A DNA stretch of 64,000 nt from Arthrobacter sp. 35W (GTDB lineage: Bacteria; Actinomycetota; Actinomycetes; Actinomycetales; Micrococcaceae). Position numbers and translations under genes: made by a program. The notes beneath the pieces are model-generated. The model was not told the origin of the DNA. It did no database searches and was given only the letters and a program-made list of their open reading frames with translations. The DNA is taken from contig NZ_KI519455.1 of assembly GCF_000482545.1 (NCBI RefSeq), forward strand, positions 620,001 through 684,000, read 5' to 3'. Below, one piece after another: positions 43,170 to 52,440 of this stretch (position 1 is the first letter of the stretch; the number at the start of each line of letters is the position of its first letter).

Positions 43170-46100
43170 GTGATCCGTAACATCAGACGTTGGTCATCCC
43201 TCGTTGTTCTTCGGTCCACCAAGGCGTCACATCGGCTCGCTACGTTTCTCAGCGTGAATCATCAATCGCACCGAAGAACACTGACCTATCGTTCCGTTGT
43301 CGCCGTCGTGCTGGCGACAATGGCAGTCCTCCTATCCTCCGTGGGTGCCGCCTCGGCCCACGAAAGCCGTGAACACGGCGAACTTGTCCTCTCCACAACC
43401 AACGGTTCAACCAGCGGCCGCCTGATGGTGTCCAAAGAGGCCGTGTCCGTCGATGCGGCCGGCGCCTGGACCCAGGGCGTCCTGTCCGCAGGGTGCCCCC
43501 TCACCGCACGGGGCATGGACGGCGAGGACGGCGGCGCACCCGGCCTCGCCGTCGTCGAACTGGCCTTCAGCTGCGAGCTCAGCCAGGTGAACGTCGCCCC
43601 CCTGCTGAAGGCAGCCGGCATGACGACGCTGGTGGTCGAATTCGATGGCAACACCGTTGTCGCCCGGGACTCGACTCCCATCGTTGACGCGTCCGGGGCA
43701 CACGCCCCGGAGTCCGCCGGCCTGGGCGGCATGCTGCCGATGGCACTGGCTTCCGCTGCAGCACTGCTCACGGCGGCCGTGGTTCTGTCCCGCAGGAAGA
43801 AGACGCCGGCAGCCGCCGCCGCGCAGACCACGCGGGCACTGCAGCCCAAGCGGTCTGGATGGGCGCGTACGGCAGTGGGCGCAGGCCTGGCCATCGTGGC
43901 CCTGGCACCGGCACTTGTCGTTCTGGCGCCCGCCCCCGCCATGGCCGCAGCACCGGGCCTGAGCCTGGCCACCGTCAACCCCAAGGTCGGGCAGCAGCTC
44001 ACCTTCCACTACTCCACCGATGCCCCGGCATCCAACAACTGGGTCGGCATCTACGGCCCCAACGACACTCCCGGCCCCATCTCGGCACGGACCTGGGGCT
44101 ACGCCCCCAAGGACGACGGAACGATCAACCTGGGCAGCGGCGGATTGAGCGCCGGCACCTGGAAGGCGCACTTCCTGGCCAAGGACGGCTACGCGCCGCT
44201 GACCGCACCGATCACCTTCACCCTCGCCTCCTCCACCACCACTGAACTCGTGGTCGTCAAGGGCTCGGTGTACACGGACCTCAACTCCAACGGCGTCCGC
44301 GACGCCGGCGAGCCGGGCATGGCCGACGTGTCCGTCACCGACGGCGCCAGCTGGTCCAAGAGCGGCGCCGACGGCACGTACAGCATGGAAATGGACAGGT
44401 CGCGCCGCGAGACGGACCTGGTCTCGATCGTGTCGCCGAACGGCTTCACGCCCACCCTGCGCGCCGACTCCATCCCGCAGTACTTCCGCACGGTCCCCGC
44501 CGGCCCCTCCCCCCTCACCGGGCTGGACTTCCCCCTGGTGCCGGACAAGAACGCTGCCAACCCGACCGAGAAATGGTCGATGGTCTCCGACGTCGAGGTC
44601 AGCAACACGACAGACCAGGCTGCAGCCTCTGGCCTGCCGCAGTGGACCGGGCATGTGAAGGCCATGGCTGAAAACGCCGAGACCACCATGACGATGACCA
44701 CCGGCGACCTGACCGTCACCGACTACGCCGCAGAGCCCCGCCGCCAGGCCGGCTACGAGATCCTGACCAACGGCCTGAAGGACGGCCAGCTGGGCCACCC
44801 CTTCTACCCGGTGGTGGGCAACCACGACGTCGGCGGCACCGCCACGTCGGTGGGCTACGGCGGCAGCATGGAGTACTGGCGCCGGAACCTGGGACCGGAG
44901 TGGTACAGCTTCGACCGCAACGGCCGCCACGTCGTCGTCCTGGAGGACAACTACGACTCCGCCGGCCTCGCACCCCAGCTGCAGTGGCTCAAGGAAGACC
45001 TGGCCCGCCACGCCGTCGGCAAGCAGGTGCTCGTCTTCGCCCACCGCTCGCTGTTCACCAAGTGGGGTCCGGGAGCCGGCATGCAGCCGACAGTGGACGA
45101 GCTGGCCAAGTACGATGTACGACTGCTCGCCGCCGGCCACAACCAGCAGGCCGAGTTCCGCCGCGGCGCCTTTGCCCGCTCGGTTGAGATCAACAACATG
45201 GGCACCTACGGCCTCGACTCGGCCCGGCCTGACTACAAGATCCTCGACTTCTCCACCATCTATGACGACCCGGCCACGGCCGTCAACGAGGACATCGGCT
45301 ACGTCGGCGGAACGCACCGCCAGTTCGGCGTGTACGACGACGTCGCCATGGTCAGCCCCGCCGCGGGCAGCACCCACGGCTTCAAGGCCGGTGTTCCGGT
45401 GCAGCTGTTCGTTGAGGATGACGGACGCACCCCGGCCACGGCGTCGGTGGTTGTCACCAAGAAGGAGAACGGCAAGGTCGTCTGGAAGAACGACACCCTC
45501 GCCTTCGGCAAGAACACGGCGCCGACCGGCATCGTCAATTGCTACACGCCCCCGGGCGGCACGCCCGAGCCCTGCCCTGCGGTCAAGACCTCCTGGACGC
45601 AGGCCGGCACCATCATCGACTCGATGACGCCGGGCAACTACATCGCGACCATGACGGCCGTCGACACCGCCGGCAAGGAGTTCCAGAAGGTCGTCAACGA
45701 GTTCGAAGTTCTCGCCGACGCCCGCGTTTCCAAGGCCATGCCCGGCCAGGACTGGCTGCGCCAAGGTGGCGGCGAGACCGGAGCATCCGCCAGCACGGAC
45801 AACCCCGGCGCAAAGCTTGATCTGCGCTGGTCGGCCAACACCGGCGAGCAGTTCCACCTCAACGGGGCAGCAGTTGTCGACGGCAAGGTCATTGTCGCCT
45901 CCCGCGCACTGGATTCCGTGTACAGCATGATGCTGGCCTACGATGCCCGCACGGGCGCCGAAATCTGGCGCACCTACCTCGACGGCGACGCCGAGTCCGC
46001 TCCGACGGTCAACGGCGGCAAGGTCTACCTGACCACCGGTGTGGGACGCGTGTACGCGCTGGACACCACCACCGGCGCCGTGTCCTGGGAGGCCATCGCC

Positions 46101-47003
46101 AGCGAGGAGATCCACGGCAGCACCGTCCGCCGCTACGGCCGCGCGGGAGGACCGGTGAGCGTGTTCAACCTGCCCAACCGTCCCGCCGTCGCGGTCTACC
46201 AGGAATGGGACCAGGTCAAGTGCCGCAACGCCGACACCGGCGAAGTGCTGCCCGGCGGCTTCTCGGCTCCGGCCGGATGGGGCCAGTTCCACAGCGCCGC
46301 CATCCGCCAGCCCGGATCCACCACCGCCTACCTGCACTCCGGCTCCAGCCAGAGCCTGATCGGCATGGATCTGGCCACCTGTGGACGCCTGTCCTCGGTG
46401 GACACCGCGGGTGACCTGTTCAGCGATTCCACGCCGGCCTTCACGAAGCCCTCCAGCGGTGAGCCGCAGCTGGTGACGGCAACGTCCTCCGGCGTCCGGG
46501 GCCACAACCCGGCCGCCGGCGGTGCCACGACCTGGTTCGCGAAGCTGGGCACCTCCAGCGCCTGCGAGGCCGGCCCGCCGCCGGTGACCAGCCCCGCCAC
46601 CTGGGGAAACATTGCCTACGTGGCAAGCATGGACGGCGCCGTGCGTGCCTACGACACGACGTCGGCCACCCCGGCAACCCCCCTCTGGGAGACCCCGCTG
46701 GGGTACCTGCCGGGCGCCAGCCCGATGGATGACCCGTGGAATGTTGCCAGCGGCTGCAAGGGCGCCGGACCGGGCTCCCCTGCCGGGCACGCACTGGCCA
46801 CCGAAACCGTCGTCTACGCGGGAACGCGTGACGGTCGAGTGGTGGCCCTGGACCGCGCCACGGGCAAGCTCCTCGCCGAGTACAACCTCGGCGCGGCTGT
46901 CACCTCCGCGATGTCGGTCAGCGGCAACACGCTGTTCGCCCTCACGGACAATGGCACCCTGAACGCCCTTGTCGCCACCAAGCCCACCGGCGGCAAGAGC
47001 TAG
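43170..47003 (+). CDS. Large multidomain secreted calcineurin-like phosphoesterase with PQQ-type propeller
   Basis: The 1277-aa protein has an extended N-region and signal peptide (hydrophobic 42-60, ASA-H cleavage near 63). A Cys-containing secreted domain (64-185) and a membrane helix with RRKK stop (189-211) follow. A second signal-peptide-like segment ends PAMAA near 260. Next come an Ig-like domain (262-352), a SdrD-B-like domain with the calcium-site motif [12 protein letters not shown] (370-381), a metallophosphoesterase domain (about 465-700) and a C-terminal PQQ-like beta-propeller (about 830-1270). Phosphoesterase motifs: TGDL 511-514, GNHD 550-553 and AHRS 624-627 are intact, but the first motif reads SDVEV instead of D-x-H and the last GHNQ instead of GHxH. 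The GTG at 43170 has AGGAG 8 bases upstream. The substrate is unknown. Confidence 0.8.
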   Translation: MIRNIRRWSSLVVLRSTKASHRLATFLSVNHQSHRRTLTYRSVVAVVLATMAVLLSSVGAASAHESREHGELVLSTTNGSTSGRLMVSKEAVSVDAAGAWTQGVLSAGCPLTARGMDGEDGGAPGLAVVELAFSCELSQVNVAPLLKAAGMTTLVVEFDGNTVVARDSTPIVDASGAHAPESAGLGGMLPMALASAAALLTAAVVLSRRKKTPAAAAAQTTRALQPKRSGWARTAVGAGLAIVALAPALVVLAPAPAMAAAPGLSLATVNPKVGQQLTFHYSTDAPASNNWVGIYGPNDTPGPISARTWGYAPKDDGTINLGSGGLSAGTWKAHFLAKDGYAPLTAPITFTLASSTTTELVVVKGSVYTDLNSNGVRDAGEPGMADVSVTDGASWSKSGADGTYSMEMDRSRRETDLVSIVSPNGFTPTLRADSIPQYFRTVPAGPSPLTGLDFPLVPDKNAANPTEKWSMVSDVEVSNTTDQAAASGLPQWTGHVKAMAENAETTMTMTTGDLTVTDYAAEPRRQAGYEILTNGLKDGQLGHPFYPVVGNHDVGGTATSVGYGGSMEYWRRNLGPEWYSFDRNGRHVVVLEDNYDSAGLAPQLQWLKEDLARHAVGKQVLVFAHRSLFTKWGPGAGMQPTVDELAKYDVRLLAAGHNQQAEFRRGAFARSVEINNMGTYGLDSARPDYKILDFSTIYDDPATAVNEDIGYVGGTHRQFGVYDDVAMVSPAAGSTHGFKAGVPVQLFVEDDGRTPATASVVVTKKENGKVVWKNDTLAFGKNTAPTGIVNCYTPPGGTPEPCPAVKTSWTQAGTIIDSMTPGNYIATMTAVDTAGKEFQKVVNEFEVLADARVSKAMPGQDWLRQGGGETGASASTDNPGAKLDLRWSANTGEQFHLNGAAVVDGKVIVASRALDSVYSMMLAYDARTGAEIWRTYLDGDAESAPTVNGGKVYLTTGVGRVYALDTTTGAVSWEAIASEEIHGSTVRRYGRAGGPVSVFNLPNRPAVAVYQEWDQVKCRNADTGEVLPGGFSAPAGWGQFHSAAIRQPGSTTAYLHSGSSQSLIGMDLATCGRLSSVDTAGDLFSDSTPAFTKPSSGEPQLVTATSSGVRGHNPAAGGATTWFAKLGTSSACEAGPPPVTSPATWGNIAYVASMDGAVRAYDTTSATPATPLWETPLGYLPGASPMDDPWNVASGCKGAGPGSPAGHALATETVVYAGTRDGRVVALDRATGKLLAEYNLGAAVTSAMSVSGNTLFALTDNGTLNALVATKPTGGKS

Positions 47004-47040
47004 CACCTAGGCAGCACCGCACCCTTTCGAGGGTGCGCGA

Positions 47041-47075
47041 GGACGGCCTCCACCAGCAGTGGTGGGGGCCGTTCC
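47041..47075 (+). terminator. Hairpin after the phosphoesterase gene
   Basis: GGACGGCCTCCACCA pairs with TGGTGGGGGCCGTTCC around a GCAG loop (G-T pairs included), 37 bp after the stop. A smaller GCACCC/GGGTGC hairpin precedes it. Confidence 0.6.
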
Positions 47076-47159
47076 GTGCATCTGGGGCCGACACTGGTAG
47101 GAGGGCGCCGGAGCCGGTAATGTTCGACGACGGCGTCCGCTCCGTCCAGAAAGGTGCCC

Positions 47160-48098
47160 ATGATCTACATCGACCCACCCTTCTGGCCGGCCCACGGCAC
47201 GGTGTTCTCGCATCTGGTCTCGGACACATCCCTGGCCGAATTGCACGCCTTTGCCGCCGCGGCGGGCATCCCGGACCGGGCCTTCGACCGCGACCACTAT
47301 GACGTTCCGGAGCGCCGCTACGCGGATCTGGTGGCTGCCGGGGCCATCGAGGTGTCAGGCAGGGATCTGGTGCGCGTACTGGTGGCCTCCGGGCTGCGCG
47401 TACGCGCCCGGCACCGCAATGCCAAGGTCCGCGCGGCACTGGTGCACCGCTGGGATTCCCTGCTGGCGGGGGCCGGCCTGCCCGGCGCTGCATCGCTGCC
47501 CGGAGCCGCGGCGCTGCGCGACAGACTGCTGGAGCGCTGGTGCGAACCCCACCGGCACTACCACGGGGCCACCCACCTGCTCGCGGTGCTGGAGGCCCTG
47601 GATCTGCTGGACCCTGCCACTCCGCCTGAGGTGGTGCTGGCGGCCTGGTTCCACGATGCCGTCTACGACGGCGTTCCCGGTGCCGATGAGGAGGCCTCGG
47701 CCGCCCTGGCCGAAGCCGCCCTGGATACAGCACTGGGGCCCTGGGGCCGGCGGCACGCCGCCGAGGTGGCCCGCCTGGTCCGGCTCACCACCACCCACTC
47801 CCCCGCCCCGGGCGACGACGGCGGCGCACTGCTCTGCGATGCCGATCTGTCGGTGCTGGGCGGCACTGACGCAGACTATGCCCGCTACCGCTCCGCAGTC
47901 CGGGCAGACTACTCCCACGTCCCCGACGACCAGTTCGCCACCGGGCGCGCCGCCGTCGTGCGCCATCTTCTGGCCCTGGACCCGCTGTTCCACACGACCC
48001 GCGGGCGGGAGCTGTGGGCCGCGGCCGCCGGGCGCAATCTGCGCGGCGAACTCCAGGAGCCGGAACTAGACTGGCCGGATGCGCCAGCCACGGATTGA
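47160..48098 (+). CDS. DUF4031 domain fused to HD-type hydrolase
   Basis: The 312-aa soluble protein has an N-terminal DUF4031 module (1-95: MIYIDPPFWPAHGTVFSHLVSD and FDRDHYDVPERRY). An HD-domain-like region follows in which HRHYHGATHLL (His131-His139) and WFHDAVYD (His165-Asp166) supply metal ligands, with a later CDADLSVLG carrying another Asp. Predicted metal-dependent phosphohydrolase activity acts on an unknown nucleotide. The ATG at 47160 follows AAAGG by 6 bases. The 3' end overlaps the pentapeptide gene by 20 bp. Confidence 0.8.
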   Translation: MIYIDPPFWPAHGTVFSHLVSDTSLAELHAFAAAAGIPDRAFDRDHYDVPERRYADLVAAGAIEVSGRDLVRVLVASGLRVRARHRNAKVRAALVHRWDSLLAGAGLPGAASLPGAAALRDRLLERWCEPHRHYHGATHLLAVLEALDLLDPATPPEVVLAAWFHDAVYDGVPGADEEASAALAEAALDTALGPWGRRHAAEVARLVRLTTTHSPAPGDDGGALLCDADLSVLGGTDADYARYRSAVRADYSHVPDDQFATGRAAVVRHLLALDPLFHTTRGRELWAAAAGRNLRGELQEPELDWPDAPATD

Positions 48099-48735
48099 AG
48101 CCCCACGCCTGCCCACCATCAACCTCGCCGAACTGGTCGAGAACACGGATGAAGAGTTCGAGTCCGGCAGCCATTTCGACGGCGTACGGTTCACCTCCAC
48201 GGCCTTCGATGGCGCAGATCTGACCTCCACCGACTTCGCCGAGTGCGAGCTCATCAACGCCACCTTCCACGAGGCCGTGCTCCGTGGCGTGCGCTTCCGG
48301 GACTCGGTCCTCACCAACAGCTTCGCCCCTGTGTTCACGGCTCCGCGCAGCAGCTGGCGGGACGTGGAAATCACCGCTCCGCGCTGGGGGTCGGCGGAGG
48401 TCTACGACAGCGTCTGGCAGTCCGCCCGGATCGACGGCGGCAAGATCGATTTCCTGAATCTGCGTGGTTCCAAGATCACCGACCTGCAGATCAGCGATTG
48501 CATCATCGATGAGCTGGACCTCGGCGGCGCCACGGCAACCCGGGTGTCTCTGGTGAACTGCCGCATCGGCACACTGGACATCAACTCTGCCACGCTGAAG
48601 AACGTAGATCTGCGCAGCAGCGAGTTCCGCACCATCAACGGCCTGCAGTCCCTGGCCGGCGTCATCATCGACGACTACCAGCTGTCCCTGCTTGCCCCGC
48701 TGCTGGCCGCCCACCTGGGGCTGACCGTCATCTAG
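48079..48735 (+). CDS. Pentapeptide-repeat-like protein
   Basis: The 218-aa protein shows A(D/N)LxX-type repeats such as FDGADLTSTDF, AVLRGVRFRDS, GGKIDFLNLRGSKI and ATLKNVDLRSSEF, consistent with a right-handed quadrilateral beta-helix. It ends with a helical LSLLAPLLAAHLGLTVI segment. Some family members mimic DNA and protect gyrase, but that function cannot be assigned from sequence alone. It starts inside the end of the DUF4031-HD gene and is probably translated with it. Confidence 0.8.
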   Translation: MRQPRIEAPRLPTINLAELVENTDEEFESGSHFDGVRFTSTAFDGADLTSTDFAECELINATFHEAVLRGVRFRDSVLTNSFAPVFTAPRSSWRDVEITAPRWGSAEVYDSVWQSARIDGGKIDFLNLRGSKITDLQISDCIIDELDLGGATATRVSLVNCRIGTLDINSATLKNVDLRSSEFRTINGLQSLAGVIIDDYQLSLLAPLLAAHLGLTVI

Positions 48736-48782
48736 GCGTACCGAGGCCCGGGTGCACAGAGGCCACGGCCTAAGCTGGTGGC

Positions 48783-50411
48783 ATGACTGAGGGCATTTTT
48801 GAACAGGTTTTGGCACGACGCGGCACGGCGGGCTACCGGCAGTACCGGATCCCTGCATTGGCCGTCAGCACCCACGGGACCATTCTGGCCGCCTACGACG
48901 GCCGGCCGAATCTGGACGATCTGCCCAATCCGATCGATCTACTGCTTCGCCGAAGCACCGACGGCGGCCGCACCTGGGGTGCCCAGCAGGTGGTCCGCAC
49001 CGGGACCGGGCTGGACGGTTATGGGGATCCCAGTCTGCTGGTGGACGCCCAGACCGGGCGCATCTTCCTCTTCCACGCCGCCGGCACCCAGGCCGGATTC
49101 TTCGAGGCCGTGGAGGGCCTCTACCCGGACGACGCCGTCCAGCACACCGATGTCAGCTTCTCCGACGACGACGGCGGGACGTGGACGCACCGCCGTCTGA
49201 CCGCCGGCTTCAAGCGCGAGGGCATCACCGGCCTGTTCGCCGCCGCCGGGCAGGGCATCCAGATCCACACCGGCCCATTCACCGGCCGGCTGGTGCAGCA
49301 GATGGTGGTCCTGTTCCACGGCGAGATCCACTGTGCCTCCGCCTACAGCGACGACCACGGCGAGACCTGGACGCTGGGCGAACTGGTGCCCGGCGGCAAT
49401 GAGAACAAGGTGGCCTGCCGCGACGACGGCACGCTGCTGCTGCACACCCGCGCCACCCCCTTCCGGATGGCCACCGTCTCCTACGACGGCGGGCACAGCT
49501 ACGGAACCCTCGCGCCGGTGCCCGAACTGCCGGACCCCAGCGACAACGGATCGCTGTCCCGTTGGGACGGGCTCCCCACCGTGCGTGCCTTCGCCGCCCC
49601 GGAGACGGCCGGCTGGCTGCTCGCGGCCAACAACCAGGACGCCGATCTGCGCCGCAACACCGTGCTGAGCCTGTCCACCGACCACGGCGCCAGCTGGGGG
49701 CGGAAGCTGGTGCTGTGCGAGGGCAGCTCCGCCTACTCCTCCGCGGCCCGGCTGCCCAATGGGAACATCGGCGTACTGTACGAGCGCCAGGGCTACCAGG
49801 AGATCGTCTTCGCCAGCGTGGACCCGGCCCTGCTGGCCGGCATCCCGGTGGCTGCCGACGCGGTGGCGTCCGAGACGCAGGCATCCGGCGAAGAGCCAGA
49901 GGGGGCGTTGGCCCTGGATGTGGTGCTGCGCTCGATCACCCCTGGCCGCCCGGCCACGTGGGCCACCGTGGGCGAAAGCGTTGCCCTGGTGCCGGCCGAC
50001 GGCGAGTGGGACGCCTCGGTGTTCAAGGAAATGGGCCAGGCATACTCCGCCGCCCAGCCGCAGATCCTCTCCAACCGCGAGTCCCAGGATCTGAACTACG
50101 GCCCCGTGGTGCCCGGCTTCAAGGCCGGCGACATCCTCGCCTTCAGCGGGCGCGTGGCCAACACCAACAGCCAGCCGGTGGAGGCAGTGGTGGCCCTGAT
50201 GGGCGCGGAGGGGCCGCTGGCCGCACCCCAGGATCTGGCGTCCGGCGCCAAGTGGCTGTTCACCGCCAACTACACCGTGACCGAGGACGACGCCGCCGCC
50301 GCCGAGTTCGCGGTGCCGTTCAGCGTGGGTGCCCAGCACGACGGCGCCACCATCGGCAGCCGCCGCACCTTCACCTTCGCCACGGACAGCGGGGACGTGC
50401 GGGAAAGCTGA
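48783..50411 (+). CDS. Sialidase-family glycosidase (GH33-like, no signal peptide)
   Basis: The 542-aa protein has the sialidase RIP motif YRIP (Arg22) near the N-terminus. Four Asp boxes follow: STDGGRTWG (58-66), SDDDGGTWT (127-135), SDDHGETWT (189-197) and STDHGASWG (298-306). Further Arg residues (for example Arg223) could complete the arginine triad, and the C-terminus adds a beta-rich domain (about 360-540). It would hydrolyse terminal sialic acids. There is no secretion signal, so it would act inside the cell on imported sugars, or else export is non-classical. It is convergent with pspA. Confidence 0.83.
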   Translation: MTEGIFEQVLARRGTAGYRQYRIPALAVSTHGTILAAYDGRPNLDDLPNPIDLLLRRSTDGGRTWGAQQVVRTGTGLDGYGDPSLLVDAQTGRIFLFHAAGTQAGFFEAVEGLYPDDAVQHTDVSFSDDDGGTWTHRRLTAGFKREGITGLFAAAGQGIQIHTGPFTGRLVQQMVVLFHGEIHCASAYSDDHGETWTLGELVPGGNENKVACRDDGTLLLHTRATPFRMATVSYDGGHSYGTLAPVPELPDPSDNGSLSRWDGLPTVRAFAAPETAGWLLAANNQDADLRRNTVLSLSTDHGASWGRKLVLCEGSSAYSSAARLPNGNIGVLYERQGYQEIVFASVDPALLAGIPVAADAVASETQASGEEPEGALALDVVLRSITPGRPATWATVGESVALVPADGEWDASVFKEMGQAYSAAQPQILSNRESQDLNYGPVVPGFKAGDILAFSGRVANTNSQPVEAVVALMGAEGPLAAPQDLASGAKWLFTANYTVTEDDAAAAEFAVPFSVGAQHDGATIGSRRTFTFATDSGDVRES

Positions 50412-50423
50412 GGAGGGCCGGGC

Positions 50424-50442
50424 GGGCGCCGACGCGGCGCCC
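50424..50442. terminator. GC-rich hairpin between convergent sialidase and pspA-like genes
   Basis: GGGCGCC pairs with GGCGCCC around a GACGC loop between the two stops (50411 and 50446). No T-run is present, so terminator strength is uncertain. Confidence 0.45.
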
Positions 50443-50445
50443 GGA

Positions 50446-51156
50446 TCAGCCCTCGGTGATCTGGCGCTCCTGTTTCATGCGGGCCAGCTCAAGCTCCACC
50501 TGCTGCTCGGCCATGAGCTGGTTCAGGTGCCGCTCGGTGGGATCCTGCATCGGCCGGCTGGGGTCCTCCAGGACACCTGAGGAGTAGAGCTCATCCAGCG
50601 CCGTGGACCGCGCCTGCATGCGCGCCGCATGGTCCTCGGCCCGCCGCATGGCATCCCCCACGGCGGCCATCTCGCTGCCCAGCCCGCCCAGGGATTCGCT
50701 GATCCGGCTCTGCGCCTCGGCGGCGGAGTAGCTGGCCTTGATGGTCTCGGCCTTGGTCCTGAACCCCTCCACGCGGGTCTGCAGCTGCCCCAGCCCCACC
50801 GTCAGGCGGGTCTCCTGGGCCAGCAGCGCGTCCCGCTGGGCCACGATGTCCTCCAGCTGGCCGCCGATGCCTGCCCGCCGGGCCAGGGCCGCGCGGGCCA
50901 GATCCTCGCGGTTGAGCGAGAGCGCCTGCTTGGCCTGGCCCTGCAGCCGTGCCATCGAGGCGTGCAGGTCATTGGCCTGCAGCTCCAGCCGCGCCCGGCT
51001 GGTGGCCACATCGGCTATGCCGCGGCGGACGTCCTGCAGGGCCTGCAGCTGCTTTTGGTAGGAGTAGTCCATGATCTGGGCCGGATCTTCGAACTTGTCC
51101 GCGGCGGCGTTGGCCTTGGACCGGAAGATCATGGTGAAGCGTTTGGTGATTTTCAT
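50446..51156 (-). CDS. PspA/IM30 family protein
   Basis: The 236-aa protein is almost entirely helical and coiled-coil after an amphipathic start (MKITKRFTMIFRSKANAAAD). It has the PspA pattern DPAQIMDYSYQKQLQALQDVRRGIADV and a Glu/Gln/Arg-rich C-terminal half. Such proteins form ESCRT-III-like assemblies that protect the cytoplasmic membrane. The ATG at 51156 follows GGAG. The upstream same-strand gene, 44 bp away, encodes a one-helix membrane protein that may be its partner. Confidence 0.85.
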   Translation of the reverse strand: MKITKRFTMIFRSKANAAADKFEDPAQIMDYSYQKQLQALQDVRRGIADVATSRARLELQANDLHASMARLQGQAKQALSLNREDLARAALARRAGIGGQLEDIVAQRDALLAQETRLTVGLGQLQTRVEGFRTKAETIKASYSAAEAQSRISESLGGLGSEMAAVGDAMRRAEDHAARMQARSTALDELYSSGVLEDPSRPMQDPTERHLNQLMAEQQVELELARMKQERQITEG

Positions 51157-51200
51157 GCCAACTCCATCTATTGAAACAGCCCAGCTGCCCGGCCCGGCCG

Positions 51201-51776
51201 CTAGTCCCGGCCCAGCTGCGTGTACGTTGCGGACCAGTTGTCCAGCATCTTGGCCTCGATGTCCAGACGCCGGGCCAGATCGCCCAGATCCGCATCCCCG
51301 GCGGGCTGGGCGGCGCGGGCCAGGGCCGTCCGGACACCGGTGGCCGTCGCGGCGATCTGCTCCACCTGCACACCCAGTGTCTGCGCGTAGACCTTCTGGA
51401 TTGCCGGGTCCGGGTCCTTGGCCGCCACGGCCAGCTGGCGTTCGACGACGGCGCCGGCACTGCGCAGGGTTCCAACGATGGCGGGCAGGTTGCCGGTGTG
51501 CTGGCGGGCGCCGGCGGCAGCGGCCAGGCTGCGGTCGGTCGACTCCAGCGCCTCGAGCAGCTTCACGCGCATCGCGGCCAGCTCGCGGGCGGGGCCGGCA
51601 CCGGTCGTGGCGCGCACCTTCAGGGCCTGGCGGCGCAGCTTGTCGACACCTGGCTTGGAGGCCCGGGCGACCGAGTACAGCCCGCGGGACACCAGCACCG
51701 CAAGCGTGATGGCCACTCCGCCGGCCATGGCGACTATGGCCAGGAGCACAATCAAGAGCACCGTTCCCGGATCCAT
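51201..51776 (-). CDS. Single-helix membrane protein upstream of the PspA gene
   Basis: The 191-aa protein starts with one membrane helix (about residues 5-28, LLIVLLAIVAMAGGVAITLAVLVS). A long helical cytoplasmic region follows, with heptad-like Leu/Ala spacing. I do not recognise a named family. It is 44 bp from the PspA gene in the same direction, and by analogy to Psp systems it may anchor or regulate PspA at the membrane. The ATG at 51776 has GGGAGG upstream. Confidence 0.68.
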   Translation of the reverse strand: MDPGTVLLIVLLAIVAMAGGVAITLAVLVSRGLYSVARASKPGVDKLRRQALKVRATTGAGPARELAAMRVKLLEALESTDRSLAAAAGARQHTGNLPAIVGTLRSAGAVVERQLAVAAKDPDPAIQKVYAQTLGVQVEQIAATATGVRTALARAAQPAGDADLGDLARRLDIEAKMLDNWSATYTQLGRD

Positions 51777-51979
51777 GCGGCCGCCTCCCGTGCGCCGTCC
51801 GGCCGCTGCGGTCCGCAGGGCCGTTCTGCTGAAATCGTAGCACCGGGCACCGTCCCTGAAGAGTGCCTCGTCTGGGCACAGACGGGTGCAGTCCGGTGCA
51901 GTCCTGGCCCCGCAGACCAGGGGCGAATCAGGGGCATCCCGGATGGCCACAACCCCCAGTCCGGGGGCAGGATGGAAGC

Positions 51980-52381
51980 ATGAAGACCATTCTGAATGTC
52001 ATCTGGCTCGTGTTCGGCGGCATCTGGCTGGCCTTGGGCTACATGCTGGCCGGCATCATCTGCTGCCTGCTCATCGTCACGATCCCCTGGGGCATCGCCT
52101 CCTTCCGCATCGCCGGCTACGCCCTCTGGCCCTTCGGCCGCACCGTCGTGGACAAGCCCGGCGGACCCTCCGTCGGAGCCACACTGGGCAACGTCATCTG
52201 GCTGCTGGTGGCCGGGATCTGGATCGTCATCGGCCACGTGACCACCGCCGTCGCGATGGCCATCACCATCATTGGAATTCCGCTGGCCATCGCCAACCTG
52301 AAGATGATCCCCGTCTCGCTGATGCCCCTGGGCAAGGAGATCGTGCCCACCAACGCCCCGTTCGTTGCCATGTACCGCTGA
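51980..52381 (+). CDS. YccF domain-containing membrane protein
   Basis: The 133-aa inner-membrane protein has two copies of the YccF pattern, each a helix pair: NVIWLVFGGIWLALGYMLAG with IPWGIASFRIAGYALWPFG, and NVIWLLVAGIWIVIGHVTTA with IIGIPLAIANLKMIPVSLMPLGKEI. Its function is unknown; it is widespread in bacteria. The internal duplication is visible from the repeated NVIWLL and LWPFG/LMPLG motifs. Confidence 0.88.
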   Translation: MKTILNVIWLVFGGIWLALGYMLAGIICCLLIVTIPWGIASFRIAGYALWPFGRTVVDKPGGPSVGATLGNVIWLLVAGIWIVIGHVTTAVAMAITIIGIPLAIANLKMIPVSLMPLGKEIVPTNAPFVAMYR

Positions 52382-52440
52382 TAGGCGGCGGGTCTAAACT
52401 CACTTGCAACAGAAGAAGCCGCAGTGTTTCGGAGGTTGCC

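Noticed and set aside
43407-47006. A 1199-codon open frame on the strand opposite the large phosphoesterase gene.
   Set aside because: It mirrors a real gene with clear domains, has low-complexity Gly/Arg/Val/His-rich content and no recognisable domain. Long antisense frames are expected where GC is high.
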